Under the pieces are notes generated by a model. The model was not told the DNA's origin. It saw nothing but the letters and a program-made list of their open reading frames with translations, and searched no databases. Below are positions 9,933 through 19,613 of a DNA stretch of 64,000 bases, piece by piece. Position 1 is the first letter of the stretch, and each line of letters starts with the position of its first letter. Source of the stretch: Desulfobacter latus (GTDB taxonomy: Bacteria; Desulfobacterota; Desulfobacteria; Desulfobacterales; Desulfobacteraceae); contig NZ_JACADJ010000001.1 in NCBI RefSeq assembly GCF_013389365.1, forward strand, positions 91,160 through 155,159. The letters are read 5' to 3'. A program made the position numbers and the translations under genes.

Positions 9933-12305
9933 ATGCTCAAAAGATGTAGTGCAAGCCATAAAAATTTTATATGCCTGATTTTGCAATTTATTTTTTTTAC
10001 CTTGGCGGCCGTCGAAGCGCCGGCGGACGGCCTTGCAGGATGTGATTCTGCAAGCGCATTGTCCTTGCAGGCCCTTTCTGCGGATGACCTTATGAAAAAG
10101 GCAAATACCGCATTTGGACGGGGTGATTTTGTCGCTGCCATTGATCAATGGGATGCTGCCGAGAAATTATACCAGGCGGATCAAAACATAAAAAAAATAA
10201 TTGATATCAGCTGTCGCACGGCTGAGGCGTATCGTGTTATGGGCCATCATCAGCTTGCCGAGGAGAACCTCCGGTCGGCATTGACCCCGGCGCAAAACCA
10301 ACAAAACCCGTTGTGGGCTGCCCGGGTTCATCTGGGCCTGGGACAGTTGTACCTCTCCCAGGGGAGAACCGAACCTGCCGGGGCGCATCTGAGAAACGCA
10401 TTGATGTCGGCAAAGGACGCGAAAAATCGCCAGTTAACGGCAAGTGTACTCACGGCCATGGGAAACATGCTCACGGTGCAACAGGATTATGATGGTGCAG
10501 TGGATGCTTATAAAAAAAGCGATGACCTGTTTCAGCAGATAAACCGTCCGGTGTCACAGCTCAAGAATATGATCAACATGGCTAAAATTCATTATATACA
10601 AAAGAATTACCAAAACGCCCTGACCCTGCTCAAAGATGCAAAAAATAGCGCCGAACACCTGCCGGACAGCCATGATAAAGCGTTTTGCCTGATCGCCATT
10701 GCAAAACAGATGGTCAAACTTCAGGCATTTCATACCGTTTTGGACCATCGCCGGGAAGAGATCATCCTTATGGCCCATGACACCTTGAATACAGCCAAAC
10801 AAGTTGCCATGAACCTGGATGATATGACGGCCTTGTCCCATGCCCTGGGATATATGGGGCACTTGTATGAAAAAAGCCGTCGATATAACGAGGCCCTGCA
10901 GTTAACACGACAGGCCCTGTTTGCAGCCCAGAAAGCCGATATAAAACAGGTTCTATATCAATGGCAATGGCAGACCGGGCGGCTTCTCAAGGCACAGGGA
11001 CATATGGACCGGGCCATTGAGGCGTACCGGCGCACCATCAATACCCTTGACATCATCCGGGACGACATTTCCGTTCATTGCAACCAAAACCGGCAGCTCT
11101 CTTTCCGGGAAGTGGTGGGGCCTGTCTATTTTGAGCTGGCAGACCTCCTGCTCCGGCGAAGCGCCTTAAACCGAGGTTCAAAGCAGTCCAAAGACGATCT
11201 TCGGGAAGCCAGGGACACCATTGAGCAGCTCAAAGCGGTTGAACTTCAGGACTATTTCCAGGATGAATGTATCACGTCCCTTGAAAGTACCGAATTCAAT
11301 CTGGATAAACACTTTAAACAGACGGCAATCTTTTATCCGATCCTGCTTCCGGACCGAATGGAAATACTGGTTACGCTCCCCGATGGTCTCAGGCAGGAGA
11401 CCATACCCATTGATGCCAATACCATTGCAAAGCAGATCAAGGGGTTCAGGCAGCAACTGGAATCTCCCTTATCCGGGGATTATATGGCATCTGCAAAGCA
11501 GCTTTACCGCCGGCTGATTCATCCCCTGGAAAAACAGCTGGCCGAACAGCACATCACAACATTGGTTTTCATACCGGACGGGGCATTGCGGACCATTCCC
11601 ATGGCAGCACTTCATGATGGTGAGAAATTTCTTGTTGAAAAATATGCCGTGGCCGTCACGCCGGGGCTGACCTTTACCGCCCTGACCCGTCCGGCTCCTG
11701 AAAAAAACAGCCGCCTGATGCTCAGTGGTTTGACCGAAGGCGTGCAGGGGTTTCCCGCCCTGCCCAATGTCGATTTTGAACTGGATGCACTCCAAACTCT
11801 TTATCCCTGTGATGTGTTTAAAAATCAAACCTTTACCTTGTCGAACGTTCAAGACATATTTAGAAAAAAGCCTTATTCCGTTGTTCATATCGCGTCTCAC
11901 GGACAATTTAACCGGGATCATAATAAAACATTTTTACTGACCTATGATAACAGGTTGACCATGGATATGCTTGAAGATCTGATGAGAATTCGCAAGCTGA
12001 AAAAAGAACCGGTGGAACTGTTAACCCTGAGCGCCTGCCAGACCGCTGTGGGGGACGACCGGGCCGCCCTGGGATTGGCCGGTATCGCCATCCGATCCGG
12101 CGCACTAAGCGCCCTGGCCAGCCTTTGGTTCATTGATGACAGGGCCACATCGCTTCTGGTTACGGAATTTTATAAAAAATTTCAAACGCCGTCTTTTTCC
12201 AAGGCCCGCGCCCTGCAGATTGCCCAGAACCGGCTGATCCATGACTCCCGTTATAGCCATCCATTCTACTGGGCCCCTTTTTTATTGATCGGCAACTGGT
12301 TATAG
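9933..12305 (+). CDS. Exported TPR-CHAT domain protein (caspase-like protease family)
   Basis: The 790-residue product starts at ATG 9933, which follows AAGGAGC at 9918-9925; an upstream in-frame ATG inside tpsA is less likely. A hydrophobic N-terminal segment (ICLILQFIFFTLAAVEA) predicts export. TPR-type helices fill about residues 45-450, followed by a CHAT domain at about 510-790. The expected catalytic pair is present: histidine in HIASHG near residue 655 and cysteine in LSACQTA near 701. CHAT belongs to the caspase/separase clan. It begins 16 bases after tpsA, so it is part of the secretion operon. A role in processing TpsA or in sensing envelope state is inference. Confidence 0.92.
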   Translation: MLKRCSASHKNFICLILQFIFFTLAAVEAPADGLAGCDSASALSLQALSADDLMKKANTAFGRGDFVAAIDQWDAAEKLYQADQNIKKIIDISCRTAEAYRVMGHHQLAEENLRSALTPAQNQQNPLWAARVHLGLGQLYLSQGRTEPAGAHLRNALMSAKDAKNRQLTASVLTAMGNMLTVQQDYDGAVDAYKKSDDLFQQINRPVSQLKNMINMAKIHYIQKNYQNALTLLKDAKNSAEHLPDSHDKAFCLIAIAKQMVKLQAFHTVLDHRREEIILMAHDTLNTAKQVAMNLDDMTALSHALGYMGHLYEKSRRYNEALQLTRQALFAAQKADIKQVLYQWQWQTGRLLKAQGHMDRAIEAYRRTINTLDIIRDDISVHCNQNRQLSFREVVGPVYFELADLLLRRSALNRGSKQSKDDLREARDTIEQLKAVELQDYFQDECITSLESTEFNLDKHFKQTAIFYPILLPDRMEILVTLPDGLRQETIPIDANTIAKQIKGFRQQLESPLSGDYMASAKQLYRRLIHPLEKQLAEQHITTLVFIPDGALRTIPMAALHDGEKFLVEKYAVAVTPGLTFTALTRPAPEKNSRLMLSGLTEGVQGFPALPNVDFELDALQTLYPCDVFKNQTFTLSNVQDIFRKKPYSVVHIASHGQFNRDHNKTFLLTYDNRLTMDMLEDLMRIRKLKKEPVELLTLSACQTAVGDDRAALGLAGIAIRSGALSALASLWFIDDRATSLLVTEFYKKFQTPSFSKARALQIAQNRLIHDSRYSHPFYWAPFLLIGNWL

Positions 12306-12359
12306 AATAATTAAAGAATATGTTTTTTCAGGGAAAAAAATAAAATTATGGAGAAATTC

Positions 12360-13013
12360 ATGAATGTTTCTTGTAAAATCAGCACTATATTGATGGCGTC
12401 CTTTATTTTAACAGCTGTCGGTTTCACACATAGTCTGTCTGAGGAAAGAAGGGTCAGGGCAAAAATCGGCATACAGATTAAATCTGATGACAACATTAAA
12501 CGTGCAAAATCAATGGACCGGGTTCGCACATCTGATTTTTTGCGTATTTATGTACTACCGGAAGAACCGTTTCATGTTTATGTCGTTCATACGGATTATA
12601 CCACGGCAACCCTGTTAAACACGGCAAAAGACAACTCCCCCAAGGTCACTCATTTGACCATTCCTTCCCGTAAAGATTTTTATCAAGTGGATGGCAAAAG
12701 TCCTATTGAAGGGTTTAGTATTGTCTGCAGCCCGGATGAACTCATTGAAATGTCGGAGTTATTCGGATCCGGATCAATTTCTCATCATAAATGGGCGGCC
12801 TATGAAACGGCCTTACGACAAAAAAGCAAGATTGATTTGAGCCAGCGCATTGAAAAACCATTTGCCATTGCCGGTAATGTCAGGGGCAATAAATCCTTTG
12901 CCGGTAATGACAGGGGCAATAAATCTGATACGGATGTGTTCATTCAGGCGTTACCTATCTTTTCCGGAAACCATATTCTAGTCAGAACATATGAATTTCG
13001 GGTTAAAAAATAA
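12360..13013 (+). CDS. Exported DUF4384-like protein
   Basis: I prefer ATG 12360 because GGAG at 12350-12353 sits six bases before it; ATG 12348 would add four residues. A signal peptide (ISTILMASFILTAVGF) is followed by a domain of about 110 residues with the pattern FLRIYV.PEE..HVYVVHTDY..ATLLN, which resembles DUF4384 domains that often accompany CHAT and CHASE2 genes. Near residue 170 there is a duplicated short motif, AGNVRGNKS and AGNDRGNKS, visible as a DNA duplication around 12870-12925. Its end overlaps the CHASE2-cyclase start by 23 bases, implying translational coupling. Molecular function unknown; probably periplasmic. Confidence 0.75.
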   Translation: MNVSCKISTILMASFILTAVGFTHSLSEERRVRAKIGIQIKSDDNIKRAKSMDRVRTSDFLRIYVLPEEPFHVYVVHTDYTTATLLNTAKDNSPKVTHLTIPSRKDFYQVDGKSPIEGFSIVCSPDELIEMSELFGSGSISHHKWAAYETALRQKSKIDLSQRIEKPFAIAGNVRGNKSFAGNDRGNKSDTDVFIQALPIFSGNHILVRTYEFRVKK

Positions 13014-15189
13014 AAAAGATTTAAAATTCATAACAGTTTTAGGCCTCTTCCTTTTATGGACGGTTTCAGCCTTTTGGTTTTTGGGACGGGGGAATGTATG
13101 GAGCCGTTATAATTTTCAGATGCTTGATTCTTTTTACCGGTATGCGGTTCAATCAGGGCATGGCCCGCCATTATCCCCGAAAATTGCCTATGTTCTCATC
13201 ACCAATGACAGTTATGATTATGTCGACAAAAACATTCTGGATCGCGCCTATATGGCAAAGGTGAATGATGTTTTGAACAAACTGGGGGTGGCGGCGTTGG
13301 CGTATGATATCATCTTTGCCCGCCCGGGAAAGGCAGACGCCGACCAGTGTCTGGTAAAAAGTATACAGGATCTTGGAAATGTATATCTGCCCATTGGTCT
13401 TGACTGTTCAAATCAGAAGAGATCTTTTAAATGGGAAACAGGTTCCGCATATGAACGATTTCGCTTTGATTATCTTTTCAAACCCATAGAAAAAGGGGAA
13501 TCCCATCCCTTTTATGCGGTCAGGGCCTTGATGCAGGCAGACAAATTTTCCAGGGCGGCTTTTAACTCAGGACACATCAGCGCGATGAGTGATCCTGACG
13601 GCGTATTTCGACATAATGCAATGCTCCTGAGAGTGGATGATTCCTATTTTCCAACCCTGTCGTTGTCCATGTTTCTGGATTATGCCGGGATATCCTTTGA
13701 TGAGATCACCGTTCATTGGGGTGAAAAAATTGTTATTCCGGCAACAAAACACAATTTTCTTGAAACGGATATCATTATACCGATAGATAACCAAGGGCGG
13801 ACCTTTATTCCATATGCACAGGATTGGCATAATGGATTCAAAAAAATGGGGATACACACCCTGTTGCAATATTATGACGATAAAAATTTAAGGGGAAATT
13901 TGACGGATTTTTTTGAAGGAAAATTTGTTTTTATCGGAGATGTTTCCAGCGGTATTTCCGATCTGGGGCAAACCCCGCTTGAACACAGCGCATCGCTGAT
14001 TGAGATGCATACGGCATTGCTGAACGGCCTGTTGACCCATTCTTTTTATGCCGGGTGGTCATTTGAAAAAACCCTTGGTTTCATATTGGCAATGGGTACA
14101 ATATTGGTGTTGTCGGCTTTCTTGAAACCTCCCTGGATATTTTATGGTACCGGCTGTCTTGTTTTCGCAGCCGTCATCGGCATTGCATGGTTTGACATTA
14201 TTCAATTTTCGCTTGTGCCGGTGTTTACTATTTTCAGTAGTACGGGGTTTATTTTTCTGGGGTTGATTATTGGGTCGGAAATTATTGTTTCCAAGGACCG
14301 GGCATTTATAAAAAGTGCTTTTTCCAGATATGTTCCTGAGAAAGTTGTTCTCAAAATGCTTTCAAATCCGGAATTACTGAACTGGGGCGGAGAAGAACGT
14401 ATTATTACGGTGCTTTTTGCCGATCTTGAAAATTTTACGGCCATTTCAGAAAAAATGAAACCAGCCGATCTGGTCACGTTACTCAACGATTATCTTACCG
14501 AAATGACCGATATTGTTCTGGCACAAGGCGGTATTATAGATAAATATCAAGGCGACTCCATCATGGCAGAATTCGGTGCGCCTTTTGATTATGCGGATCA
14601 TGCAGACAGGGCTGTGAAAGCCGGATTGGCAATGCAACAGCGCCTGAAAACCCTGCGTTCCATATGGCGATCAAAAGGGCTTCCGGAACTGCGTTGCCGG
14701 GTGGGAATCAATACCGGGCCCATGATTATAGGAAATCTGGGATCACGTCAAATCTTTGATTATACCGTCATCGGTGATGCCGTTAATCTGGCATCTCGGT
14801 TGGAAGGTGCCAATAAATATTATAATACATATCTAATGATTTCCGAATTCACCCATGCCGCGCTTACACCGGGAATGTTTCTGACACGTATTTTGGATAG
14901 CATTAAAGTAAAGGGGAAAAAAGAGGCTGTAAACGTTTTTGAGGTGTATGGGACCTGTTCTGAAAATAGTAATATGGATCATGAATCGTATTATCAAATT
15001 TATAATCACGCGTTTGAGACCTATCTGGTTCAAGAGTTTGCTTGCGCGCGGGACCTCTTTTTAAGGGCATTATCACTGCGGCCGGACGATCCGGCGTCTA
15101 AAAATATGATTACCCGGATTGATTCGATTGTTTTAAAAAATAAGATGCCGATAAACTGGGATGGGTCAATTGCCTTGACAGAAAAATGA
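12991..15189 (+). CDS. CHASE2-domain adenylate/guanylate cyclase
   Basis: Last gene of the secretion operon, 732 residues. A first membrane segment lies at about 10-30, the extracytoplasmic CHASE2 domain at about 40-345, and three further membrane segments at about 350-430. The cytoplasmic class III cyclase domain is at about 465-650. The first metal motif reads FADLENFT rather than FSDIRGFT, and the second reads YQGDSIM. YTVIGDAVNLASRLE is intact, so the acidic metal ligands are kept and activity is expected. A TPR-like segment ends the protein. It overlaps the DUF4384-like gene by 23 bases. It probably turns an envelope signal into cAMP or cGMP (inference). Confidence 0.93.
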   Translation: MNFGLKNKKDLKFITVLGLFLLWTVSAFWFLGRGNVWSRYNFQMLDSFYRYAVQSGHGPPLSPKIAYVLITNDSYDYVDKNILDRAYMAKVNDVLNKLGVAALAYDIIFARPGKADADQCLVKSIQDLGNVYLPIGLDCSNQKRSFKWETGSAYERFRFDYLFKPIEKGESHPFYAVRALMQADKFSRAAFNSGHISAMSDPDGVFRHNAMLLRVDDSYFPTLSLSMFLDYAGISFDEITVHWGEKIVIPATKHNFLETDIIIPIDNQGRTFIPYAQDWHNGFKKMGIHTLLQYYDDKNLRGNLTDFFEGKFVFIGDVSSGISDLGQTPLEHSASLIEMHTALLNGLLTHSFYAGWSFEKTLGFILAMGTILVLSAFLKPPWIFYGTGCLVFAAVIGIAWFDIIQFSLVPVFTIFSSTGFIFLGLIIGSEIIVSKDRAFIKSAFSRYVPEKVVLKMLSNPELLNWGGEERIITVLFADLENFTAISEKMKPADLVTLLNDYLTEMTDIVLAQGGIIDKYQGDSIMAEFGAPFDYADHADRAVKAGLAMQQRLKTLRSIWRSKGLPELRCRVGINTGPMIIGNLGSRQIFDYTVIGDAVNLASRLEGANKYYNTYLMISEFTHAALTPGMFLTRILDSIKVKGKKEAVNVFEVYGTCSENSNMDHESYYQIYNHAFETYLVQEFACARDLFLRALSLRPDDPASKNMITRIDSIVLKNKMPINWDGSIALTEK

Positions 15190-15263
15190 TAAAAAAATAA
15201 AACAGCAAAAATCGCAAACAAAGAATCAAATGTTACGCTTGAACCGGGAAAGGTGGTGTCATT

Positions 15264-17051
15264 GTGGGAATCGGTGTTAAACTGAATGTAAATATATTAA
15301 TTTTGCTGCTTATCGGTTTTTGTTGCTTATTAATCATGGTGAATCGAGAAGTCAGCCGAAATGAAGGTCACCTTATTAGCAGCATCGTGGAGAATGTCGA
15401 AGACAATGGGAAGAAAAATATCGACTCGCTTTCCAAAAATTTTCAACGCATTGAAAAAAAGTTCAATACGCTGACCCGTACTACCAAGGATATTGTTACA
15501 AATTTATACATTTCTTCCTATGGTGCCCTGACAAAGTCCATTGCCAATCAGATATTTCCCCTGGTGATTAATTTTCAAATGGAAGAGGCCCGGCAGAGCA
15601 TCCGTACACTGATGGAAGAAAACCCTGCAATTTCCTGGATAGAATTTTCAACGTCTGAAACGCCGTCCCAAGATGACGTCATTAATATGGGAGTCCGCCT
15701 GACCGGTGACATGCAAAAAGTGTTTTCGCATACGATTCGGGATGACTTTAATTACATGGGCCTGTCCCTGCAGGTGAATCTGGAAAGTATGGAAGCGGTT
15801 TCCAGAATCGAAAGCATGCTGCAGGAAATTAATGCGGAAAATAAAAAAGTGATTTCCGGAATCATCGGGCAGCAGAAAAAGGAGGTCTCAGAAATCAAAA
15901 TGTTTTCTTCCGAGCTGTCAAAAGCAGCCCAGCGGGCATTGAATTTGAAATTGATTTTCATCATGTCTTTTACATTTGTTGTCATCGGCATTTCCATGTC
16001 ATTTGTCGCCAGGTCAATTGTTCGACCGATTCTTACCAGTATCGCGTTTGCACGACAGATCGCCAAAGGCAATTTTTCCAGGACCATTGATACAAACAGA
16101 AAAGATGAGGTCGGGGGCCTTATTCAATCCTTAAATGAAATGATCGGCGGTCTGGGGCGGATTTTTACCGGATTAAAAGGCGAGGCCGGATTGTTGTCGG
16201 AATCTTCCCAGGCTCTGTCCTCCGTGTCAGTTAATTTGTCCTCCGTTTCAAAAGAGACAAATACCAATGCAAAAGCGCTTTTCAATGCTGCCCGGACCAT
16301 GAACCTAAACATCAGGGATGTTGAATCCGCTGTCCGGGAAGCGGCCTCAAATATAGAACGCATTGTCAATTCCACCACGGATATGGAGTCAGTCATCGTA
16401 TCATCGGTCAAATCATCTGAAGATATGAGAGATATCAGCCTTCGTGCATCGAACCGGGGTAAAGCGGTTCTGGAAACCACAACGGCCTTAGGTAAGAGCG
16501 CAAGCCGTATTACCAGAATAACGGAAAGCATCACCGAGATTTCAGAAAGTACCAATCTTCTTGCCCTTAATGCAACCATAGAAGCGGCCAGGGCGGGCGA
16601 AGCCGGTAAAGGATTTGCCGTGGTAGCCAATGAAATCAAGGATCTGGCCCGGCAGACGGCAGAGGCAACCATGGAAATAAAACAGCATATAGACGGCATC
16701 CAGGCATCTGCCGGTCAAGCACTTGAAGAGATCACAGGGATCACTCAGCTCATTGCCGAGGTGGATGAGCGCGCAGTGAGTGTGGCGGGTGCCATGGAGG
16801 CACAGTCTGGTAAAACCCGGGATATTGCTGACAGTATTTCCTCGGTTTCCGTCGGCATCAGGGAGATCACGAACAGCATTGCAGATAATGCCGACCTCTC
16901 AGAACGGATCACCGAGGATAGCCGAAACCTGACCCAAGCATCGGAAGTGACCTCCGGGGAGAGCTTGAATGTGAAAGAAAAAAGTGATGAATTGAATATC
17001 ATCGCTGCAAAGTTATTTGAAACCGTAGGACAATTTCAATTAGGCCCATGA
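15264..17051 (+). CDS. Methyl-accepting chemotaxis protein
   Basis: Chemoreceptor of 595 residues with a GTG start at 15264 preceded by AAAGGTGG. One membrane segment lies at about 7-26, a periplasmic sensor of about 200 residues follows, the second membrane segment is near 230-250, then a HAMP domain and a long coiled-coil signalling domain. The highly conserved hairpin tip [16 protein letters not shown] is near residue 430. The sensor resembles no named domain that I recognise. It ends without the CheB/CheR-tethering pentapeptide. It begins 74 bases after the cyclase and may be a separate unit. The stimulus is unknown. Confidence 0.95.
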   Translation: MGIGVKLNVNILILLLIGFCCLLIMVNREVSRNEGHLISSIVENVEDNGKKNIDSLSKNFQRIEKKFNTLTRTTKDIVTNLYISSYGALTKSIANQIFPLVINFQMEEARQSIRTLMEENPAISWIEFSTSETPSQDDVINMGVRLTGDMQKVFSHTIRDDFNYMGLSLQVNLESMEAVSRIESMLQEINAENKKVISGIIGQQKKEVSEIKMFSSELSKAAQRALNLKLIFIMSFTFVVIGISMSFVARSIVRPILTSIAFARQIAKGNFSRTIDTNRKDEVGGLIQSLNEMIGGLGRIFTGLKGEAGLLSESSQALSSVSVNLSSVSKETNTNAKALFNAARTMNLNIRDVESAVREAASNIERIVNSTTDMESVIVSSVKSSEDMRDISLRASNRGKAVLETTTALGKSASRITRITESITEISESTNLLALNATIEAARAGEAGKGFAVVANEIKDLARQTAEATMEIKQHIDGIQASAGQALEEITGITQLIAEVDERAVSVAGAMEAQSGKTRDIADSISSVSVGIREITNSIADNADLSERITEDSRNLTQASEVTSGESLNVKEKSDELNIIAAKLFETVGQFQLGP

Positions 17052-17327
17052 ATGAAAAAAAAAGTCAAAGGCTTTCAGACGGGCGACATCGTCAAGGCGG
17101 TTGTCACTTCCGGCAAAAAGGTTGGAACGTACACCGGGCGCGTCGCTGTCAGAAAAAGCGGATCATTTAACATTAAAACAGTGGACAAAACAGTACAGGG
17201 CATTAGCTGGAAATATTGCAGGCTGCTTCATGCATCTGATGGTTATTCCTACAATACGACGTGCTAAGGTCCGGTGCATGGCTACTAAATTATTATAAGG
17301 AGGGCGGCAATTCCTTGCCGCATTTTA
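17052..17327 (+). pseudogene. IscB (RNA-guided nuclease) C-terminal remnant
   Basis: A 71-codon open stretch immediately after the chemoreceptor stop codon reads like the last part of IscB/HNH proteins: GFQTGDIVKAVV, GTYTGRVAVRKSGSFNI, GISWKYCRLL and DGYSY. The RuvC and HNH parts (several hundred residues) are absent, and a stop at 17265-17267 interrupts the tail; the later KEGGNSLP reading at about 17296-17324 would suit the usual extended end. A perfect hairpin (GCGGCAA, loop TTCC, TTGCCGC; 17304-17321) closes it. I regard it as the scar of a deleted IscB-carrying insertion sequence. Whether the short peptide is translated is unknown; no guide-RNA-like region survives here. Confidence 0.75.
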
Positions 17328-17333
17328 TGAATT

Positions 17334-18098
17334 ATGAAAAAAAAATGTACAGCGTTATTGATTGCTTTGGTTCTTTTTGCGCCGGGTGTTCTTTTTGCAA
17401 AAACACCGTGTAAACTGGTGGTATATTGCGGGGTCACAATGCTCAAACCCATGGTGGCGCTTTCAAATGAGTTTCAAAATCAGACTGGGTGTAAAGTACA
17501 GTTTGTCAAGGGGGGCTCCGGCAAATTGCTTCAGCTGCTGCTGAAAAATAAAAATGGAGACCTCTATCTGCCTGGTTCAGATTCCTATGTTAAAAAAATG
17601 GAAACCGAGCATCCGGGTTTGGTGACGGCCAAGGCACCGGTGGGATACAACCAGGCGGCCATCTTTGTAAAAAAAGAGAATCCCAAAGGGGTACCGGCAG
17701 ACCTTTCTGCTTTGGCAAATGACCGTTTCAGATCCATTATCGGATCTGCCGAGCGGGGGAGCATCGGCAAAGAAACAAAAAAAATACTCACAAAATTCGG
17801 CAATTATGACTTGGTTAAAGAAAAGGCGATTGTCACCTCCCATTCTCAGAGTCTGGTAAATGCCATCAAGGCCGACAAGGCCGATGTCAGTATTAACTGG
17901 TATGCCGTATCCACCTGGAAAGAAAATTCTAAGGATGTCGAGGCGCTCAGGCTCAGTGAGGATTTTGCCGCCAAAAAGAAACTTGTGCTGACGGTTTTAA
18001 GTGATTCAACCCACCCTGATCAGGCAAAGGCATTCCTGGACCTTGTGGCTTCGGAAAAAGGCCATGCCGTCTTTAAGCAATACGGACTGGCGGATTAA
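17334..18098 (+). CDS. Periplasmic molybdate/oxyanion-type substrate-binding protein (ModA-like)
   Basis: Exported binding protein of 254 residues. The signal peptide ends at about residue 22 (GVLFAKT). The mature part opens with LVVYCGVTMLKPM and continues with the FVKGGSGKLLQ..... ..GDLYLPGS pattern of group-II extracellular binding proteins that bind molybdate, tungstate or similar oxyanions. No ABC permease or ATPase gene follows, so it is an orphan in this window; it could serve a transporter elsewhere or a sensory system. The AGGAGG at 17299-17304 lies about 30 bases from ATG 17334, with a hairpin between, so initiation may depend on that fold. Ligand identity is inferred only. Confidence 0.8.
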   Translation: MKKKCTALLIALVLFAPGVLFAKTPCKLVVYCGVTMLKPMVALSNEFQNQTGCKVQFVKGGSGKLLQLLLKNKNGDLYLPGSDSYVKKMETEHPGLVTAKAPVGYNQAAIFVKKENPKGVPADLSALANDRFRSIIGSAERGSIGKETKKILTKFGNYDLVKEKAIVTSHSQSLVNAIKADKADVSINWYAVSTWKENSKDVEALRLSEDFAAKKKLVLTVLSDSTHPDQAKAFLDLVASEKGHAVFKQYGLAD

Positions 18099-18185
18099 AC
18101 AGGAAATCCCCGTTATAACAGCGATATACGACATAACGTCAGGCTTATTCGGTTTTCGGCCGACCATCCTTTATTCCCAATATCA

Positions 18186-18253
18186 TGCAAGAATTTTGCA
18201 TAACAGCAAAGTTTTTGCATTTTTGTATTTTAAAAACAGCAAAGTTTTTGCAT
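18186..18253. promoter_or_regulatory. Three related TGCA-type dyads upstream of the glutamate synthase promoter
   Basis: One dyad TGCAAGAATTTTGCA lies at 18186-18200. A 19-bp direct repeat, AACAGCAAAGTTTTTGCAT, occurs at 18202-18220 and 18235-18253 and contains the related dyad AGCAAAGTTTTTGCA. The two direct repeats are 33 bp apart (about three helical turns). They lie 130-200 bp upstream of the TTGACA/TAATAT promoter, in a 384-base gap with no gene. Regulator unknown. Confidence 0.45.
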
Positions 18254-18382
18254 AATTGTGTTTTGTGGAATATAAACGCGACTCTATGAATAAAGCCTAA
18301 TTTTTCCTATATTTATTTGATGTCGTCGGTATTCCTGCATGGTCTGCCCGGTCACCGTCCCCCTTCATTAGGAAAATAAAGA

Positions 18383-18411
18383 TTGACAGTCTTATTAAGT
18401 GCCCTTAATAT
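18383..18411 (+). promoter_or_regulatory. Strong sigma-70-type promoter for glutamate synthase operon
   Basis: TTGACA at 18383-18388, a 17-base spacer and TAATAT at 18406-18411 make a near-consensus promoter. The leader from about 18418 to 18482 contains a small hairpin (GCAGTC, loop TTTT, GACTGC at 18434-18449) and an AAGGAG ribosome site before ATG 18483. Confidence 0.7.
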
Positions 18412-18482
18412 TTGAGTTTTGAGATTTTGACCCGCAGTCTTTTGACTGCTTAAAAATAAAGACCATAAGGAGTTAAAAAAAT

Positions 18483-19613
18483 ATGTGTCGTCTGTTTGCA
18501 CTCACCAGCAAGGAGCCTCAGTCGCCTATGCTGGCCATCAAAGCCCTTGACGTAATGAAGGAAGGGCATGACGGCTCCGGCGTGGGGCTTTTGCTCCAGG
18601 ACCTTGGTGGCACCTTTGAAGAGATGAAAGATGCCCCGATTCTATCCGGGATCTTTACTGAAGAAGGCATCCGCCGTCTGGACCTTTTTATGATGGACCT
18701 TGGTTTCCTGACCAAGCATAAAGTCTCTTTAAAACCACCGAAAACCCGGGTAGAAGGTATTCCCAGACGACAAATTTATCTGATCCGGGCTTATGAACTG
18801 CCCGACGGCTGGGACGACCTGTCCCAGGAGGAGCTGGCCACAAGGCTTCTGGATGTAAGGCTTAAGATACGGGAGATGGGTGAAGAGAAAAACGACATGA
18901 TCGTATTCTCCTTCTGGCCGGACACCATCATGATCAAGGAGATCGGAGATCCCATGAAGCTGGGGGAATACCTGGGCCTTGACAGAAAAGAACTTGAAGC
19001 ACGGGTTATCATGGCCCAGGGACGCCAGAACACCAATTACGCCATCAACCTGTATGCCTGTCATCCGTTTTTTATCAAGGGGTACTGCACCATGACCAAT
19101 GGTGAAAACACGGCGTTTATCCCGATCAAGGATTTTCTTTCCTCAAGAGATATCCCCGGCTATACCGGATATCAGTCCGATTCCGAGGTCTTTGCTCACA
19201 TCCTTCATTTTTCCATGGAAGAGCTGGGCTTAGGTATTGACGGTTATAAGCATGTGATTACGCCGCTTCAGCGCGATGCCCTTGAAAAGCACCCCAATTT
19301 TGAATTCCTGGATCATTTAAAAAAGACCTGCCGGCCCTTAATTATTGACGGCCCTAATATGGTCATCGGCACCCTGCCGGATCACACCATGTTCATGGTT
19401 CAGGACCGCAAGAAACTGCGGCCCGGTGTGGTGGGCGGCAAGCCGGGTATGTTTGCTTTTTCATCCGAGATCTGCGGATTGGACGCCGTCATCCCTGACC
19501 GGGATAAAACCACGGACTTTCAACCCATGCACCTTGATACAGTCACTGTAAGCCCTGAGCGTCAGGAGGTAAATATATGTCGTCAAACAGAAGCCTTGAA
19601 CCTTCCTCTTTAA
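18483..19613 (+). CDS. gltB1: Glutamate synthase, glutamine amidotransferase subunit (class II GATase)
   Basis: Releases ammonia from glutamine for glutamate synthesis. The protein begins MCRLFAL, exposing the N-terminal nucleophile cysteine after methionine removal, as in class II amidotransferases. At 376 residues it corresponds to the isolated glutaminase part of the GltB polypeptide rather than the full large subunit. GHDGSGVG near residue 29 is part of the glutaminase fold. The next gene starts at 19577, overlapping this one by 37 bases, and supplies the FMN domain. The archaeal-type split arrangement is known. The operon has a strong promoter at 18383-18411. The gene symbol follows the split nomenclature. 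Confidence 0.88.
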   Translation: MCRLFALTSKEPQSPMLAIKALDVMKEGHDGSGVGLLLQDLGGTFEEMKDAPILSGIFTEEGIRRLDLFMMDLGFLTKHKVSLKPPKTRVEGIPRRQIYLIRAYELPDGWDDLSQEELATRLLDVRLKIREMGEEKNDMIVFSFWPDTIMIKEIGDPMKLGEYLGLDRKELEARVIMAQGRQNTNYAINLYACHPFFIKGYCTMTNGENTAFIPIKDFLSSRDIPGYTGYQSDSEVFAHILHFSMEELGLGIDGYKHVITPLQRDALEKHPNFEFLDHLKKTCRPLIIDGPNMVIGTLPDHTMFMVQDRKKLRPGVVGGKPGMFAFSSEICGLDAVIPDRDKTTDFQPMHLDTVTVSPERQEVNICRQTEALNLPL

